The notes beneath the pieces were generated by a model, which was given only the letters and a program-made list of their open reading frames with translations, was not told the origin of the DNA and did no database searches. A DNA stretch of 64,000 bases from contig JAJJLU010000342.1 of NCBI GenBank assembly GCA_023807065.1, forward strand, positions 1-64,000, written 5' to 3'. Below, piece by piece: positions 1-9,640 of the stretch. The first letter of the stretch is position 1. Every line of letters starts with the position of its first letter. The DNA comes from Isotricha intestinalis (taxonomy: Eukaryota; Ciliophora; Litostomatea; Vestibuliferida; Isotrichidae). A program made the translations under genes and the position numbers.

Positions 1-23
1 ATCCCCAATCCCCAATCCCCAAT
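1..23. repeat. Telomere-like tract, CCCCAAT repeats
   Basis: The window opens with AT followed by three consecutive CCCCAAT units and then runs into ordinary AT-rich sequence. A C-rich strand reading 5'->3' at the left end is the orientation expected for a chromosome end. The 7-nt unit is one T longer than the CCCCAA unit known from Tetrahymena. Only three units are present, so the array is probably truncated by the assembly or by the window edge. Confidence 0.8.
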
Positions 24-542
24 AAATATTATGATAATAAAAAAATTATAATTGAATTAAAAAAATTTGAAAATTATTTTAATTACTTTATTATTTATTA
101 TTCATTCAATATAACTTTATGTACATTCTAAATATTGTATATTTAAAAAATAATATAACTTATAATTTATAGTTTATATTAGTTATAATTAAATAATTAT
201 TATTTTTCTTATATACCAAAATATAATTTGAGATTATGTTAAATTACAATTTTTTTGAATTTTTCTAAATGAGTCTTAAAAAAATAAAGTTCTATTTTAA
301 GTAAATTCGAAAATAAATGTTTAATAATTTATATATATTTTCACATCCCAAAACATAAAATATATATTAAAAATTTGAAACATAAACAATTACATAATCT
401 TTAATCTTTGATTAGTAAAAAAAACCAAAAATATCCATTTATAATTTCATTTATTATAATAATTTATAAAATTATTAAAATAACCAAATTCCCCAAATTA
501 ACAATTTCATAATTTAAAAAACTATTAACCAAAAGTAAAAAA
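24..542. other. Subtelomeric gene-free spacer
   Basis: About 520 bases of AT-rich sequence lie between the telomere tract and the first gene. I see no open reading frame, RNA gene or repeat array. The last 60 bases before the first ATG contain several CC and CCCC clusters and few G residues, as do other leaders in this window. Confidence 0.6.
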
Positions 543-1314
543 ATGTCAGATGATTTAGATGTTAAATCATGTAAGGTAGTTTTATTAGGAGAATCAGGAG
601 TAGGAAAAACATGTATAATATCAAGATATACAAGTAATATTTTTGAAGATAATGGAATATCAACAACAGGAGCAAGTTACTGTGCAAAAACATTATCATT
701 TGAAGAATATGGAGGAAAAACAATAAAATTTGAAATATGGGACACAGCAGGTCAAGAAAAATATAGAGCTTTAAATAAAATATTTTATAAAGATGCTTCA
801 GTTGCAATTTTAGTTTATGATATAACTAGAAAAGACTCTTTTGATGAAATTAAAAATTATTGGTATGATCAAGTTAAAGATTATTCACCTAAAGATATAA
901 GTAAGATTATATTTTATTTAATAAAATATATTATGTAATATAATATAATATAATTATAATTATTATTATAATTATATTGTTTATTAGGTTATTATATATT
1001 TAATATTAGTTATTGCAATTGCTGCAAATAAATCTGATTTATATATTAATGAACAAGTAACAGAAGATGAAGCTAGAAATTTTGCAAAAGAAATTGGAGC
1101 TATTTTTAAATTAACTTCTGCTTTCACTTCTTCTGGAATTGAAGATTTATTTAAAATGATTGGATGTAAATTTATAGACCCTGATTATGATGAAGATAAT
1201 TCTGGAAATTATGAACATAAAAAAAGTGATAATAAAAAGAAGAATAATGAAAATAAAGGAGTTAAATTAGATTTGAATAAAACTAAAAAAAAAAAAACTG
1301 GAGGATGTTGTTAA
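543..1314 (+). CDS. Rab-family small GTPase, spliced
   Basis: A vesicle-traffic GTPase with two exons, 543-900 and 1010-1314, joined across a GT-AG intron of 109 nt (901-1009). Splicing gives 220 residues in one frame; without it the protein stops at 938, before the guanine-specificity motif. Visible motifs are the P-loop GESGVGKT (residues 16-23), WDTAGQE (switch II), NKSD in exon 2, a TSA motif, and a C-terminal GGCC suited to double geranylgeranylation. Switch and neighbouring sequence (KIFYKDA) are closest in style to Rab5/Rab21-type proteins, but I would not assign a subgroup. The intron is longer than the others here and contains an earlier TTAG (to 987) that would lead to a stop if used. 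A paralogue without an intron is at 56662. It is the gene nearest the telomere. Confidence 0.9.
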
Positions 1315-1487
1315 ATTTAGGTTTTTTTAAGTTATTTTATTTAATTTTTGATATTTGATATAAAGAAAAAATTTTATTTAATGTAATTTATATTTTTTTT
1401 TTGTTTAATTTTGATAATTATATTTTTTTTTATATTTTATTGTTTCTCCAATTTTGCTTTTAATAAAATGATAAATAAAAATTGTTA

Positions 1488-2705
1488 ATGTCTACCGAAA
1501 ATTTTATAAGAAAAATACTAGTAGAAATCATTAATGGACAATATTCTTTTATATCTAATAAAAAAGAACAAAAATATTTAATAAGAAATTCAAAATTAAA
1601 TTTCACTCAATATATAACTCTTCAACAAAGAGGAGGAAATATATGTGGATTTTATTCATTATTTAATATGATTTATTTTACAAGATTTTTAAAAACCAAA
1701 AACCCAATTTATTTAAATAAAATGAATAACAATTTTAAATTTTGGAAATTTTATATTAAATCTTTAAATTACTTATTAAACAATTTGACTTTACAAAAAT
1801 CAGCATTAAAAAGTTTAATTTCAAATGGACCTTTAGAAAGATATCAACTTAGATTTTTAATTAAAAATAATAAAAAAATAATATCATCTTTAAATAATGA
1901 TAACGATTACCAAGTTTCAATATTAGAATTTTTTTATGGTTTTGGAAGATTTAATGGAACAAAAACAGAAGCAATTAATTTTCAAAATGGAATAAATAAT
2001 TTTTTAACAAATTCAAACAAAAAAAAAATATTAATTATTATTTTAGGAATTGTTAATCATTGGAATTTATTATTTATAGAAAGAGATATTAATAATAATA
2101 ATAATTATTATTTTTTAGATTCAAGAAATTGTAATGAAAAATTTAATGTTGATTATGAAAATAGTGAAAGTAAAGAAATGAAAAAAATCATTAATGAATT
2201 TATTAATAATTCTAAAATGTATTCTCATCAAAATCCTACTGATTGGTGGATTCAATGTTTACCTATTTGGATTAAAGATATGAATGTTTCATTAGAATTT
2301 CTTTTTGAAATATCAAAAGGGAAAATTAATTTATTTGATATTATTATTAATGAAGTTTTTTCTATTTTTGTTTCTTCATTTGAAGAATCTACTTTTATTG
2401 ATTTAAATGATAATATTAATTTTAATAATGATGATATTATTAATAAAATTTTATTATTTATGAAATCTAGTTATCCTCCTTTATTATTTGAAGGAGAAAT
2501 TTATCGTTATTTTAATGATTTTCAATATAAAAATATTAATAAAATAAAATGTTGGGAAAAATTTATTAAAATTATGAATATATTTAAAATTGTTATTTCA
2601 ATTAAAGAAAAAAGTGAAGATGAAAATACAAAAGAAAAATTAAATAAATATTTATTTTTTATTCAATATTTTATAGATATAAATCAACAAAATAAAACAT
2701 TATAA
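1488..2705 (+). CDS. Papain-like cysteine peptidase candidate
   Basis: A 405-residue protein. The first ATG is at 1488; an open frame continues upstream only through TTG. A block QQRGGNICGFYSLFN puts a candidate nucleophile at Cys53 behind a Gln-Gln pair. NHWNLLF places a candidate His at 191, and FLDSRN gives Asp211. The HW...DS spacing resembles Ulp1-type (C48) proteases, but those have the Cys after His and Asp. Here the order is Cys-His-Asp as in papain, and the spacing (138 and 20 residues) is also like C78/ZUFSP enzymes. A role in removing ubiquitin or a ubiquitin-like protein is therefore possible but inferred. The C-terminal half is Asn/Ile-rich with no recognisable domain. No signal peptide or membrane segment is seen. 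Confidence 0.6.
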   Translation: MSTENFIRKILVEIINGQYSFISNKKEQKYLIRNSKLNFTQYITLQQRGGNICGFYSLFNMIYFTRFLKTKNPIYLNKMNNNFKFWKFYIKSLNYLLNNLTLQKSALKSLISNGPLERYQLRFLIKNNKKIISSLNNDNDYQVSILEFFYGFGRFNGTKTEAINFQNGINNFLTNSNKKKILIIILGIVNHWNLLFIERDINNNNNYYFLDSRNCNEKFNVDYENSESKEMKKIINEFINNSKMYSHQNPTDWWIQCLPIWIKDMNVSLEFLFEISKGKINLFDIIINEVFSIFVSSFEESTFIDLNDNINFNNDDIINKILLFMKSSYPPLLFEGEIYRYFNDFQYKNINKIKCWEKFIKIMNIFKIVISIKEKSEDENTKEKLNKYLFFIQYFIDINQQNKTL

Positions 2706-2893
2706 CGTATATAAAACTTTATAATTTTATAATACAATTTATTTATTGATGAAAATAAATAAAATAAATAAATAAAATATTCTTTTAATAAAAATTATGA
2801 ATAAATTATGAAAAATATATTAAAATCTAATAAATATATTTATTTTTATATTTATCTGCAAAAAATAAAATAAATAAATTAAAGAATAATAGA

Positions 2894-3739
2894 ATGAGTA
2901 ATATAATTTATGAAGAAAAAAATTCCCTTGAAAGTATAAAAACCTTATGTGATGAATCAACAGAAACATCAGATATAAACAATACAAAAATATATTCTAA
3001 AAAACAAATAACATTTAATGAAAATTTCAAACCAAATTTACGTACTAACTATTATTGTAAACTATTTTCAAAGAATTTATTATTTTCAAAAATAAAAAAA
3101 CCAAAAAATTCAACGGTAATAATTTTTGATTGGGATGATACATTATTATGTACATCTTTTTTATTAAATAATAAATGTAATTATGATGATATTTTAAAAG
3201 ATCCTTTTAATATAGAACAAATTAGTAAATTAGAAAAAAAAGTATATCAAATATTATATTTGTCTATTCAAAAAGGAGAGACTTATATAATAACAAATGC
3301 AGAAAGAGAATGGATAAATTATACTTCTAAATTGTTTTTTCCTTCAATATTGGATTTATTATATAATATTAAAATAATATCTGCAAGAGATGAAAATATT
3401 TTATATTATCCTAATGATAAAAGATTATGGAAAATTAATTCTTTTAATAAAGTTTTAATGGAATATGACTTTCAAAAAATTATTAATATTATTTCTATTG
3501 GAGATTCTTTTTATGAAGTTGAAGCTTCGAAAAATTTACATCATTTTTTTACTAATGATGTTATTAAAACCGTTAAATTTCAAAAAGTTATTAAAATTGA
3601 AGAATTAATTTTTCAACTTGATTTAGTTATTAATAATTTTAATTTAATTGTTGATTCTGTTAAAAATTATACTATTAATGTTTGTAAAAATAATAATAAT
3701 AAAATAAACGCAAAAAAAAAGAAAATGGAAAAGAATTAA
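2894..3739 (+). CDS. HAD-superfamily hydrolase (phosphatase-like)
   Basis: A 281-residue protein with the HAD signature set. Motif I is IFDWDDTLL with the nucleophile Asp79 and general acid/base Asp81; motif II is the hydrophobic strand ending ITN; a Lys follows in the region after RLWKIN; motif IV is SIGDSFYEVEA around Asp204. The DWDDT form of motif I is common in protist HAD proteins acting on phosphoproteins or small phosphate esters; the substrate cannot be told from sequence. The first 70 residues are Ser/Thr/Asn-rich and probably disordered, and the last 20 are Lys/Asn-rich. It follows the peptidase gene by 188 bases on the same strand and converges on the next gene. Confidence 0.75.
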   Translation: MSNIIYEEKNSLESIKTLCDESTETSDINNTKIYSKKQITFNENFKPNLRTNYYCKLFSKNLLFSKIKKPKNSTVIIFDWDDTLLCTSFLLNNKCNYDDILKDPFNIEQISKLEKKVYQILYLSIQKGETYIITNAEREWINYTSKLFFPSILDLLYNIKIISARDENILYYPNDKRLWKINSFNKVLMEYDFQKIINIISIGDSFYEVEASKNLHHFFTNDVIKTVKFQKVIKIEELIFQLDLVINNFNLIVDSVKNYTINVCKNNNNKINAKKKKMEKN

Positions 3740-3977
3740 AATATATATAATAAATATTATTGTATTTATTTATATTTCATATAATAAGTATAATATTTAT
3801 AATTATGATGTTATTAAATTTTTATAATTTGTAAGAAAATATTTTAATATTAAAAAAAAAATATAATAAAAAATTCTTTTTTTACTTTATCTACAAAGAA
3901 AATAAATATTTTTTTAAAGTAATAAAATTAAATGGGAAAAATATCTTAAAACCAAAATAAACTTTAATAAACATTTA

Positions 3978-5573
3978 TTAATTATTATCAATTACAAGTA
4001 AATTTTCTTTTTCTTTTTTAACTTTCAATTCATGATTTCTTTCAGCATTTTTAGCATTAATTCTATTTTGATTTCTTTGTCTTTGAAGTTGTTTAAAATC
4101 ATATTCATCTTTTTTTTGTTGAATTTCATAAGCAATTGGATTAGTTTTTTTTAATAATTCTAAATTTTCTAAAAAGAAATCTCCATTATTTTTAAATTTA
4201 ACTTCTATCTTTTTTTGTACTATTCCAGTTTCTTTTATTATTTCTTTTTTATAACCTGGTAAATATTTAATTTCTTTTTCTAAATTTTCTTCTAATTGCT
4301 TTTCTGATTTTACAGGTAAAACATTTTTTTTTTCATATTTTTTTTCATTTTCTGACATTAATGATATAAATGATATATTTGTTTTATTTTTTTCATCTTC
4401 ATTTTTTTCTTCATTTTTCTTTTCTTCTTCAAAATTTGTATCATTTGTTATCATTGATATATTCTTTTTATTTTCCATTTCTTCTTTTAATTTCTTTTCT
4501 TCTTCCTCATTTTTATTTTCTGTATTTTCTTCTTCATTTTTTAATTTTTCTTCTTCTTCTTTTTTCCTTTTTTCTTCTTCTTCTTTTTTTAATTTTTCTT
4601 CTTCTTCTTTTTTCTTTTTTTCTTCTTCTTCTTTTTTTAATTTTTCTTCTTCTTCTTTTTTTAATTTTTCTTCTTCTTCTTTTTTCCTTTTTTCTTCTTC
4701 TTCATAAGAAAAAATACCAAATTTTTTATTTATTTTCCTTCCAAGAGTAATATCATTACTTTTTGTAATAGAATTAATATCCATAAAATCATATTTTTCC
4801 TCATTTACATTATCATTATTTTCAGTATTATATCTTAAATTAACTTTATTATGATCTATTTTTTTTAATCCAACTTTATGAATTTTATTATAAATAAAAT
4901 TATATTGATTCTTAATATTATCATTAGGTTCTTTCATTAATTTCCCATTAATGATTTTCATACTTCCATTCATTTCTAAAACATTTTTAAATTTTAATAA
5001 AGCACTAACAAAAGGGTTTTTTTTAGTGACATTAAATTTAAATTTATTTTCTTCTTTATAATCTTGTATAGTTTGATCAATAATATTAATTAATTTTTTA
5101 CTATCTTCTTTAGCAGAATCAAATTGATTTAAATCACAAGTAAAAAAAGACAAACCAATATTTTCTCCTTTATTATTTAAAAAAACTTTAGCATCATCAG
5201 AAGAAAAATATTTTTGTAACTGATTAACTAATTCTCTTTTGCATAAATTATTTAAATCAAAACTAGGAATATTTACAAAAGGAGGAGCAATTGGTCTAGG
5301 AAAAAAAGAATAACCTTCAAATTTTCTATTTATAGGAAAATAATCTGAATAAAATTTTAATTTTGGAATTGATGAATAACTTACATTTATTGATAATGGT
5401 GCTAATTTTTTCCTTTCTTTAGTTGATGATGTTCCTGATATTCCTCTTAAAAATTTTAACTTTCGATTTCCATATATATCACATAAGTAATGAGTATTAT
5501 CTGAGGAACTTAATATTAAACGAGAATTGTCTGGATTGTAACATATTTGCTTAATTATTTGAGGTGAGGACAT
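3978..5573 (-). CDS. Unknown protein with Lys/Glu tandem repeat
   Basis: A 531-residue protein of unknown function. The first 280 residues are a non-repetitive, fairly aromatic region (for example YSFFPRPIAPPF near residue 90), suggesting a folded domain. Residues about 289-347 are a near-perfect array of EEEEKLKKEEEEK-type units, followed by more Glu/Lys-rich sequence, which should form a long single helix or coiled coil. The C-terminal 100 residues are again less repetitive. The design suggests a cytoskeletal or ciliary structural protein, but that is inference. It converges on the HAD gene and lies 72 bases upstream of the next minus-strand gene. Confidence 0.7.
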   Translation of the reverse strand: MSSPQIIKQICYNPDNSRLILSSSDNTHYLCDIYGNRKLKFLRGISGTSSTKERKKLAPLSINVSYSSIPKLKFYSDYFPINRKFEGYSFFPRPIAPPFVNIPSFDLNNLCKRELVNQLQKYFSSDDAKVFLNNKGENIGLSFFTCDLNQFDSAKEDSKKLINIIDQTIQDYKEENKFKFNVTKKNPFVSALLKFKNVLEMNGSMKIINGKLMKEPNDNIKNQYNFIYNKIHKVGLKKIDHNKVNLRYNTENNDNVNEEKYDFMDINSITKSNDITLGRKINKKFGIFSYEEEEKRKKEEEEKLKKEEEEKLKKEEEEKKKKEEEEKLKKEEEEKRKKEEEEKLKNEEENTENKNEEEEKKLKEEMENKKNISMITNDTNFEEEKKNEEKNEDEKNKTNISFISLMSENEKKYEKKNVLPVKSEKQLEENLEKEIKYLPGYKKEIIKETGIVQKKIEVKFKNNGDFFLENLELLKKTNPIAYEIQQKKDEYDFKQLQRQRNQNRINAKNAERNHELKVKKEKENLLVIDNN

Positions 5574-5645
5574 TTTTTTTCTTTTTTATTTTTATTTAAT
5601 TTTATTAAAAAATAATATTATTTTTATAAGGCATTTATTTATATT

Positions 5646-6920
5646 TTATAGTAAATCATCTATGTTTATGTCTTCTTTTTCATTTATTTTATTTTCTTGG
5701 ATTTCTTCTTTGAATTTTACTTCTTTTTTCTTTAAGTTGTTATTATTTATATTTTTTTCTATATTATTATTATTATTATTATCTTTTTTATTATCTGATT
5801 TTGCTAAATCATTTTTAATTCCTGATATTATTTGTAAATTATTTTTTGCATATTCATTTAATAATTTATCTTTTCTTTTCCTTCTCATAATATCAGGAAA
5901 AATAGAAAATTTACTAAGATCAATTAATTTATTTTTAATTATTCTTTCATGACTAGTAGCAAATAAATCTTTTTTTCCATTTAAATTAATAGGTTTTTTT
6001 TTCAAACCATAATCTTCAAAATTTATTTTAGAAAAATGATTATTTTTTGAAACTTCAGAATCTAAAACTTTAGTAATATGCATTATTCTTTGACAAGAAA
6101 CAGATTTTTGAATATTTTCAATATCATTTTTTTTACTATCATATAAATCAACATGAGGATTAATTTTTTTAATTAATTTCCCTTTATATTCATTATCATC
6201 TGTTCCATTTGTAAATTTTTTTATAATTGAAGGATAATTTTTTTTATCTCTTAATTCTCTTAATTTAAAAGCTTGAAGAGTTTCATCAAATATTTCATAA
6301 TGCATTGCTCTTTTTTTTGGATCTTTCTCTGGTTTTAATATTTCATATATTTGCTTTATTTTATCTTTTGCTTTTTCATTTTTTATTATTTGGCTTTTAT
6401 TATATATCATTGTTTTATTTATTTTTTTTTCATCACTTTCATTTCTTCTTTGAGAATTATATAAAATGTTATTTATTTTCTTCATTAATTTATCTTTTGA
6501 TTTATTTCTATTTTGAGAAGTTAAATTATTGTTTATATTGTTATTTGTTTTATAAATAATACTTGTTTTATAATCATTATTATTATAATCTAAATTAATT
6601 CTCATATTTCTTCTATTACTAGTATTAGGAGAATTTATAAAAGAAAACAACATATCTTTTTTATAATCAGTTAATTTATCTATATAAAATGAATTTTGAG
6701 GTTTTGAAAATGCTCTTTTGTTATTTAAATTATCTATATATTCTAATGCTGAATTATATTTATTTTTAATTTTTTTTTCTATTGAATCCATATTACTATT
6801 ATTTATCGAAAATACTGAATTAAATTCAGAATTTAAATTCATAGCTCTGCTTTTAGAATTTATTTGTTTGTTTGAAAAAAATTTAGAAAAACTATCTGAA
6901 CTAGAATGAGGTGAATTCAT
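5646..6920 (-). CDS. Unknown basic Asn/Lys-rich protein
   Basis: A 424-residue protein I do not recognise. The N-terminal 150 residues are Ser/Asn-rich. A more ordered stretch lies around residues 175-250 (DKIKQIYEILKPEKDPKKR and what follows), and a poly-Asn tract with a Glu/Lys-rich tail ends the protein. No membrane segment, signal peptide or catalytic motif is visible. Its ATG is the most upstream in frame, just after a short A/T-rich leader. It follows the previous minus-strand gene closely and may be a cytoskeleton-associated protein by composition only. Confidence 0.65.
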   Translation of the reverse strand: MNSPHSSSDSFSKFFSNKQINSKSRAMNLNSEFNSVFSINNSNMDSIEKKIKNKYNSALEYIDNLNNKRAFSKPQNSFYIDKLTDYKKDMLFSFINSPNTSNRRNMRINLDYNNNDYKTSIIYKTNNNINNNLTSQNRNKSKDKLMKKINNILYNSQRRNESDEKKINKTMIYNKSQIIKNEKAKDKIKQIYEILKPEKDPKKRAMHYEIFDETLQAFKLRELRDKKNYPSIIKKFTNGTDDNEYKGKLIKKINPHVDLYDSKKNDIENIQKSVSCQRIMHITKVLDSEVSKNNHFSKINFEDYGLKKKPINLNGKKDLFATSHERIIKNKLIDLSKFSIFPDIMRRKRKDKLLNEYAKNNLQIISGIKNDLAKSDNKKDNNNNNNIEKNINNNNLKKKEVKFKEEIQENKINEKEDINIDDLL

Positions 6921-6989
6921 TTATTTAATTTTACTATAATTAAAGTATATAAAATTCATTAAAAAAATAATTTTATAATAATAATTTTC

Positions 6990-7085
6990 TTAAGAATCAA
7001 TATTAATATCATTTGAAGTTTTATTAATATTTTTATCTCTGATTAGCATATGATTTATAACATAAAAGAAGGAAGCTGAAATCAT
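6990..7085 (-). CDS. Possible small membrane-protein exon
   Basis: Between two genes there is a patch with visibly more balanced composition than its surroundings. On the minus strand it encodes MISASFFYVINHMLIRDKN and then a polar tail ending at a TAA at 6990-6992 (31 codons from the ATG at 7085). The frame stays open upstream to about 7154 without another ATG, adding hydrophobic and basic residues. It could be a small single-pass protein or the last exon of a spliced one. I cannot find the rest. Confidence 0.3.
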   Translation of the reverse strand: MISASFFYVINHMLIRDKNINKTSNDINIDS

Positions 7086-7194
7086 AGTAAAAATAATATA
7101 GTTTTTTTGATAATAAAAATTTTTATTTTTTAAATTTAAAAAATTTATTCAATTATAATTTTTAATAGACTTAATTTTAATATATTTTTATAAA

Positions 7195-8325
7195 ATGGAG
7201 AATCATAATTCTACTGTTAATAATTTAAACAACACTAATAATCAAAATATCCTTTTAACAAATCAAAACGAATCAATTAATGAATATAAAAATTATATTT
7301 TTGTGTTAGAACAAAATTTAAAAAACCAAGTAATGGAAAATAATAATTTAAAAAATGAAATAATTTCTCTTCATAATGAATTACAAAAAAAAAATACTAT
7401 AATAAAAGATTTTTTAGTATTAGAATCAAAATTTAAGGAATTAAATGAAGAAATATATAATTTAAGAACAGAAAATGAAATAATAAAAAATCAATTAAGT
7501 ACATCATCAATAGAATTAGAAAATAAAGATAAAATAATAGAAGAATTAGAATATAGATTAAATTACAGTAATAATCAACTTTTAAATGAAAATATAAATG
7601 AAAATCAAATTAATCAATTATTAATTGAAAGAGATGAGTTATTAAAACAAAATAATGAATTAAAAAATGGTTTTGAACAATATAATGAAGGAATTAAAGA
7701 AGCTAATAATTTATTTAATGCTAAAACAGAATCTTTAAATAATGCGATTATTGATTACAGTAATAAAATAAAAGTTTATAGAAGTAAAGTTCAACAATTG
7801 AAATTAAAAATTAATGAATTATATGATGAAAATCAAAAGTTGAAAAATAAATTAGAAAATGATAATGAAGAAAAAGAAAATAAAATCATTGAAAATAAAA
7901 TATATTATGAAAAAAATAATACAAATAATAATATAAATGATAATAATTATATAAATAATATAAATGCAAATAATATCAAAAAAGAAAATAAAAGGGTAAT
8001 AAGTGATAATAACTTAAATACAGAAAATAATATAAGATTAAATACAACTAATAATATTGATTTCCAAAGTGAAAATGTTTTATTTAGAAAAAATATAAAA
8101 GATATTCAAATTGAAGATAATAATTTAAATATTAATTCAAATAAAGTTAACCCAATTAATTCGTTTAGAAATAAAAAATCTAATTTAATTAATATAGATA
8201 CAATTAATGATCCTTTTTCAGCAAGTCAACAAAAATCCATTGATGAATTTAAAAAGATATTATCCAAAGTAGATGAAAATTTACAAAAAAATAAAGAATT
8301 CATATCTTTAAATAAAGAAGAATAA
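7195..8325 (+). CDS. Coiled-coil protein, Asn-rich
   Basis: A 376-residue protein. After an Asn/Thr-rich start of about 28 residues, residues about 30-235 show continuous heptad-like spacing of Leu, Ile and Val with charged positions (for example EQNLKNQVMENNNLKNEI), typical of a long parallel coiled coil. The following 80 residues are almost pure Asn/Ile/Lys/Glu. The last 50 contain a compact stretch (DPFSASQQKSIDEFKKIL) that may be a short helix. It has no membrane or catalytic signature. A structural or tethering role is likely in general terms; the family is not identified. Confidence 0.75.
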   Translation: MENHNSTVNNLNNTNNQNILLTNQNESINEYKNYIFVLEQNLKNQVMENNNLKNEIISLHNELQKKNTIIKDFLVLESKFKELNEEIYNLRTENEIIKNQLSTSSIELENKDKIIEELEYRLNYSNNQLLNENINENQINQLLIERDELLKQNNELKNGFEQYNEGIKEANNLFNAKTESLNNAIIDYSNKIKVYRSKVQQLKLKINELYDENQKLKNKLENDNEEKENKIIENKIYYEKNNTNNNINDNNYINNINANNIKKENKRVISDNNLNTENNIRLNTTNNIDFQSENVLFRKNIKDIQIEDNNLNINSNKVNPINSFRNKKSNLINIDTINDPFSASQQKSIDEFKKILSKVDENLQKNKEFISLNKEE

Positions 8326-8699
8326 AAGTTAAAAAAATAAATAAAATATTAGTAAATGAATATAATATAATAGTTTAATTATAATAATTAAATATTTAAT
8401 AAAAAAAATATAATTTTAAAATTCTTTCAACAAATTATACAAATAAATTTTTCATTAATAATAAATTGTGGATAGAAAAAATTTGTTTATAATTAAGGGA
8501 TATATTTCTCAATTTTTAATCATACAAGAATTCTTTGAAATTGTTTTTCATATTAAATATAAATATAAATCAAATTTATATTAGTCTTTTAGTAATTATA
8601 ATCATTTTTCTTTATTATTTTTTAAATAATATTTTCTCTTTTGAAAATTTTGATTTTTAGATAAAAGTTTAAAAATTTTTCATTTGAGATAAAATAATT
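8326..8699. other. Intergenic spacer upstream of decayed retroelement
   Basis: No convincing gene is seen. Short open stretches have no coherent composition, and the 5' limit of the decayed reverse transcriptase that follows is uncertain, so part of this spacer may be further eroded element sequence. Confidence 0.5.
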
Positions 8700-9640
8700 T
8701 GGTATTTAATCACTTTTAAACTATAAAAATAGTGTTAAAGAAAATAGGTTTAAAACTAATATATGAAAAAATAAGAATAATTAAATAGACATTTAATTCC
8801 AGTTTTAATTTTCTAAAAAAAATACAACTAATAGATTATTATGTTTCAATAAAAAAGCAGATGAAAGAAGGGATGATATTAATTTAAGCTCATTTGTTTA
8901 TATCAAAAATTTTTATGAAGTGAATTGAAGCAGTTATATTAATTTGAATAGTTAATAAAAATAATGAAAAGAAATCATTATATAATAAACAAATTCAATT
9001 TATAAGATAATGTTGGACTGAATTAATTTATTAAAATTAAGACAAAGAGTTCATGAGATTAAAAAAAAGCTTTACTATTTATTTAGTATTATTGATTTAA
9101 AAAATTTATACTATAAAATAATACATTAAAGATTATTCAATCAACTAATATTATAAAATTTTAGAAGATATAATTTGTGGTATTAAATTATTATATTCAA
9201 TAACAAATTATTAATATCAAATGATATTATTTGTATTAATGTTAATAATGAAGTATTACAAGGTAGTTTAATATTTTTTATGTATATTTTAATTTATTTT
9301 AATGTTTTAATTTTTGATTAGAGTAAAAAAGAAATCACTGATAATCGAGAATAAAAAGATATAAAAGAAATCAAGTTAATTCAGAAATTACTGAAATAAA
9401 ACATTTGAAAAATTAATAAATGGAAGAAATTATTCTAATTAAAATATTGAAAAAAAAAAGAAAAAATTATTTTTATTTATTTCATTACATTAAAAAGAAG
9501 AAATTTCAAAGATTCATAATATTTAAGAGAAGCTTATAATAATAATTTTGATGTTCTTGAAAATATGTTTTAATGTTTTTATTGAATAAAATGATTAAAT
9601 ATAAAATTACTGTTATAATTAATACTAATAATCATAAACC
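8700..9640 (+). pseudogene. Decayed non-LTR retrotransposon reverse transcriptase
   Basis: One reading frame (codons starting at 8701, 8704 and so on) preserves a recognisable reverse transcriptase over about 300 codons despite roughly 40 in-frame stops. In order: a fingers block RLLCFNKKADER (near 8836) followed by an NFYEVN segment; INLLKLRQRVHEIKKK (about 9028-9069), the conserved approach to motif A; motif A IIDLKNLYYKI with Asp at 9094-9096; motif B EVLQGSL (9250-9270), 55 codons downstream, the spacing usual for LINE-type enzymes; then a thumb-like KINKWKKLF (near 9412). The motif C YADD core is not found. Most stops are TAA or TGA at positions where Gln or Trp would be natural, as expected from C-to-T and G-to-A decay. 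No target-site duplication or endonuclease domain is evident. Confidence 0.72.

Noticed and set aside
988..1009. A separate 22-nt intron within the Rab intron
   Set aside because: It would directly follow another intron with no exon between; one 109-nt intron is simpler and keeps the frame.
1482..1487. Start of the peptidase gene at 1482 (TTG)
   Set aside because: TTG is not an expected eukaryotic start and an ATG follows at 1488. The same reasoning moves the start of the 17731 gene from 19659 to 19605.
4370..4750. Plus-strand open frame of Phe/Leu-rich protein opposite the Lys/Glu repeat
   Set aside because: It is the antisense of the TTC/TTT-rich complement of the repeat; the minus-strand gene has a proper start, mixed domains and normal composition.
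9262..9321. A GT-AG intron in the decayed reverse transcriptase after EVLQG
   Set aside because: The bases read through as SLIFFMYILIYFNVLIFD, which fits the conserved sequence after motif B, so no intron is needed.
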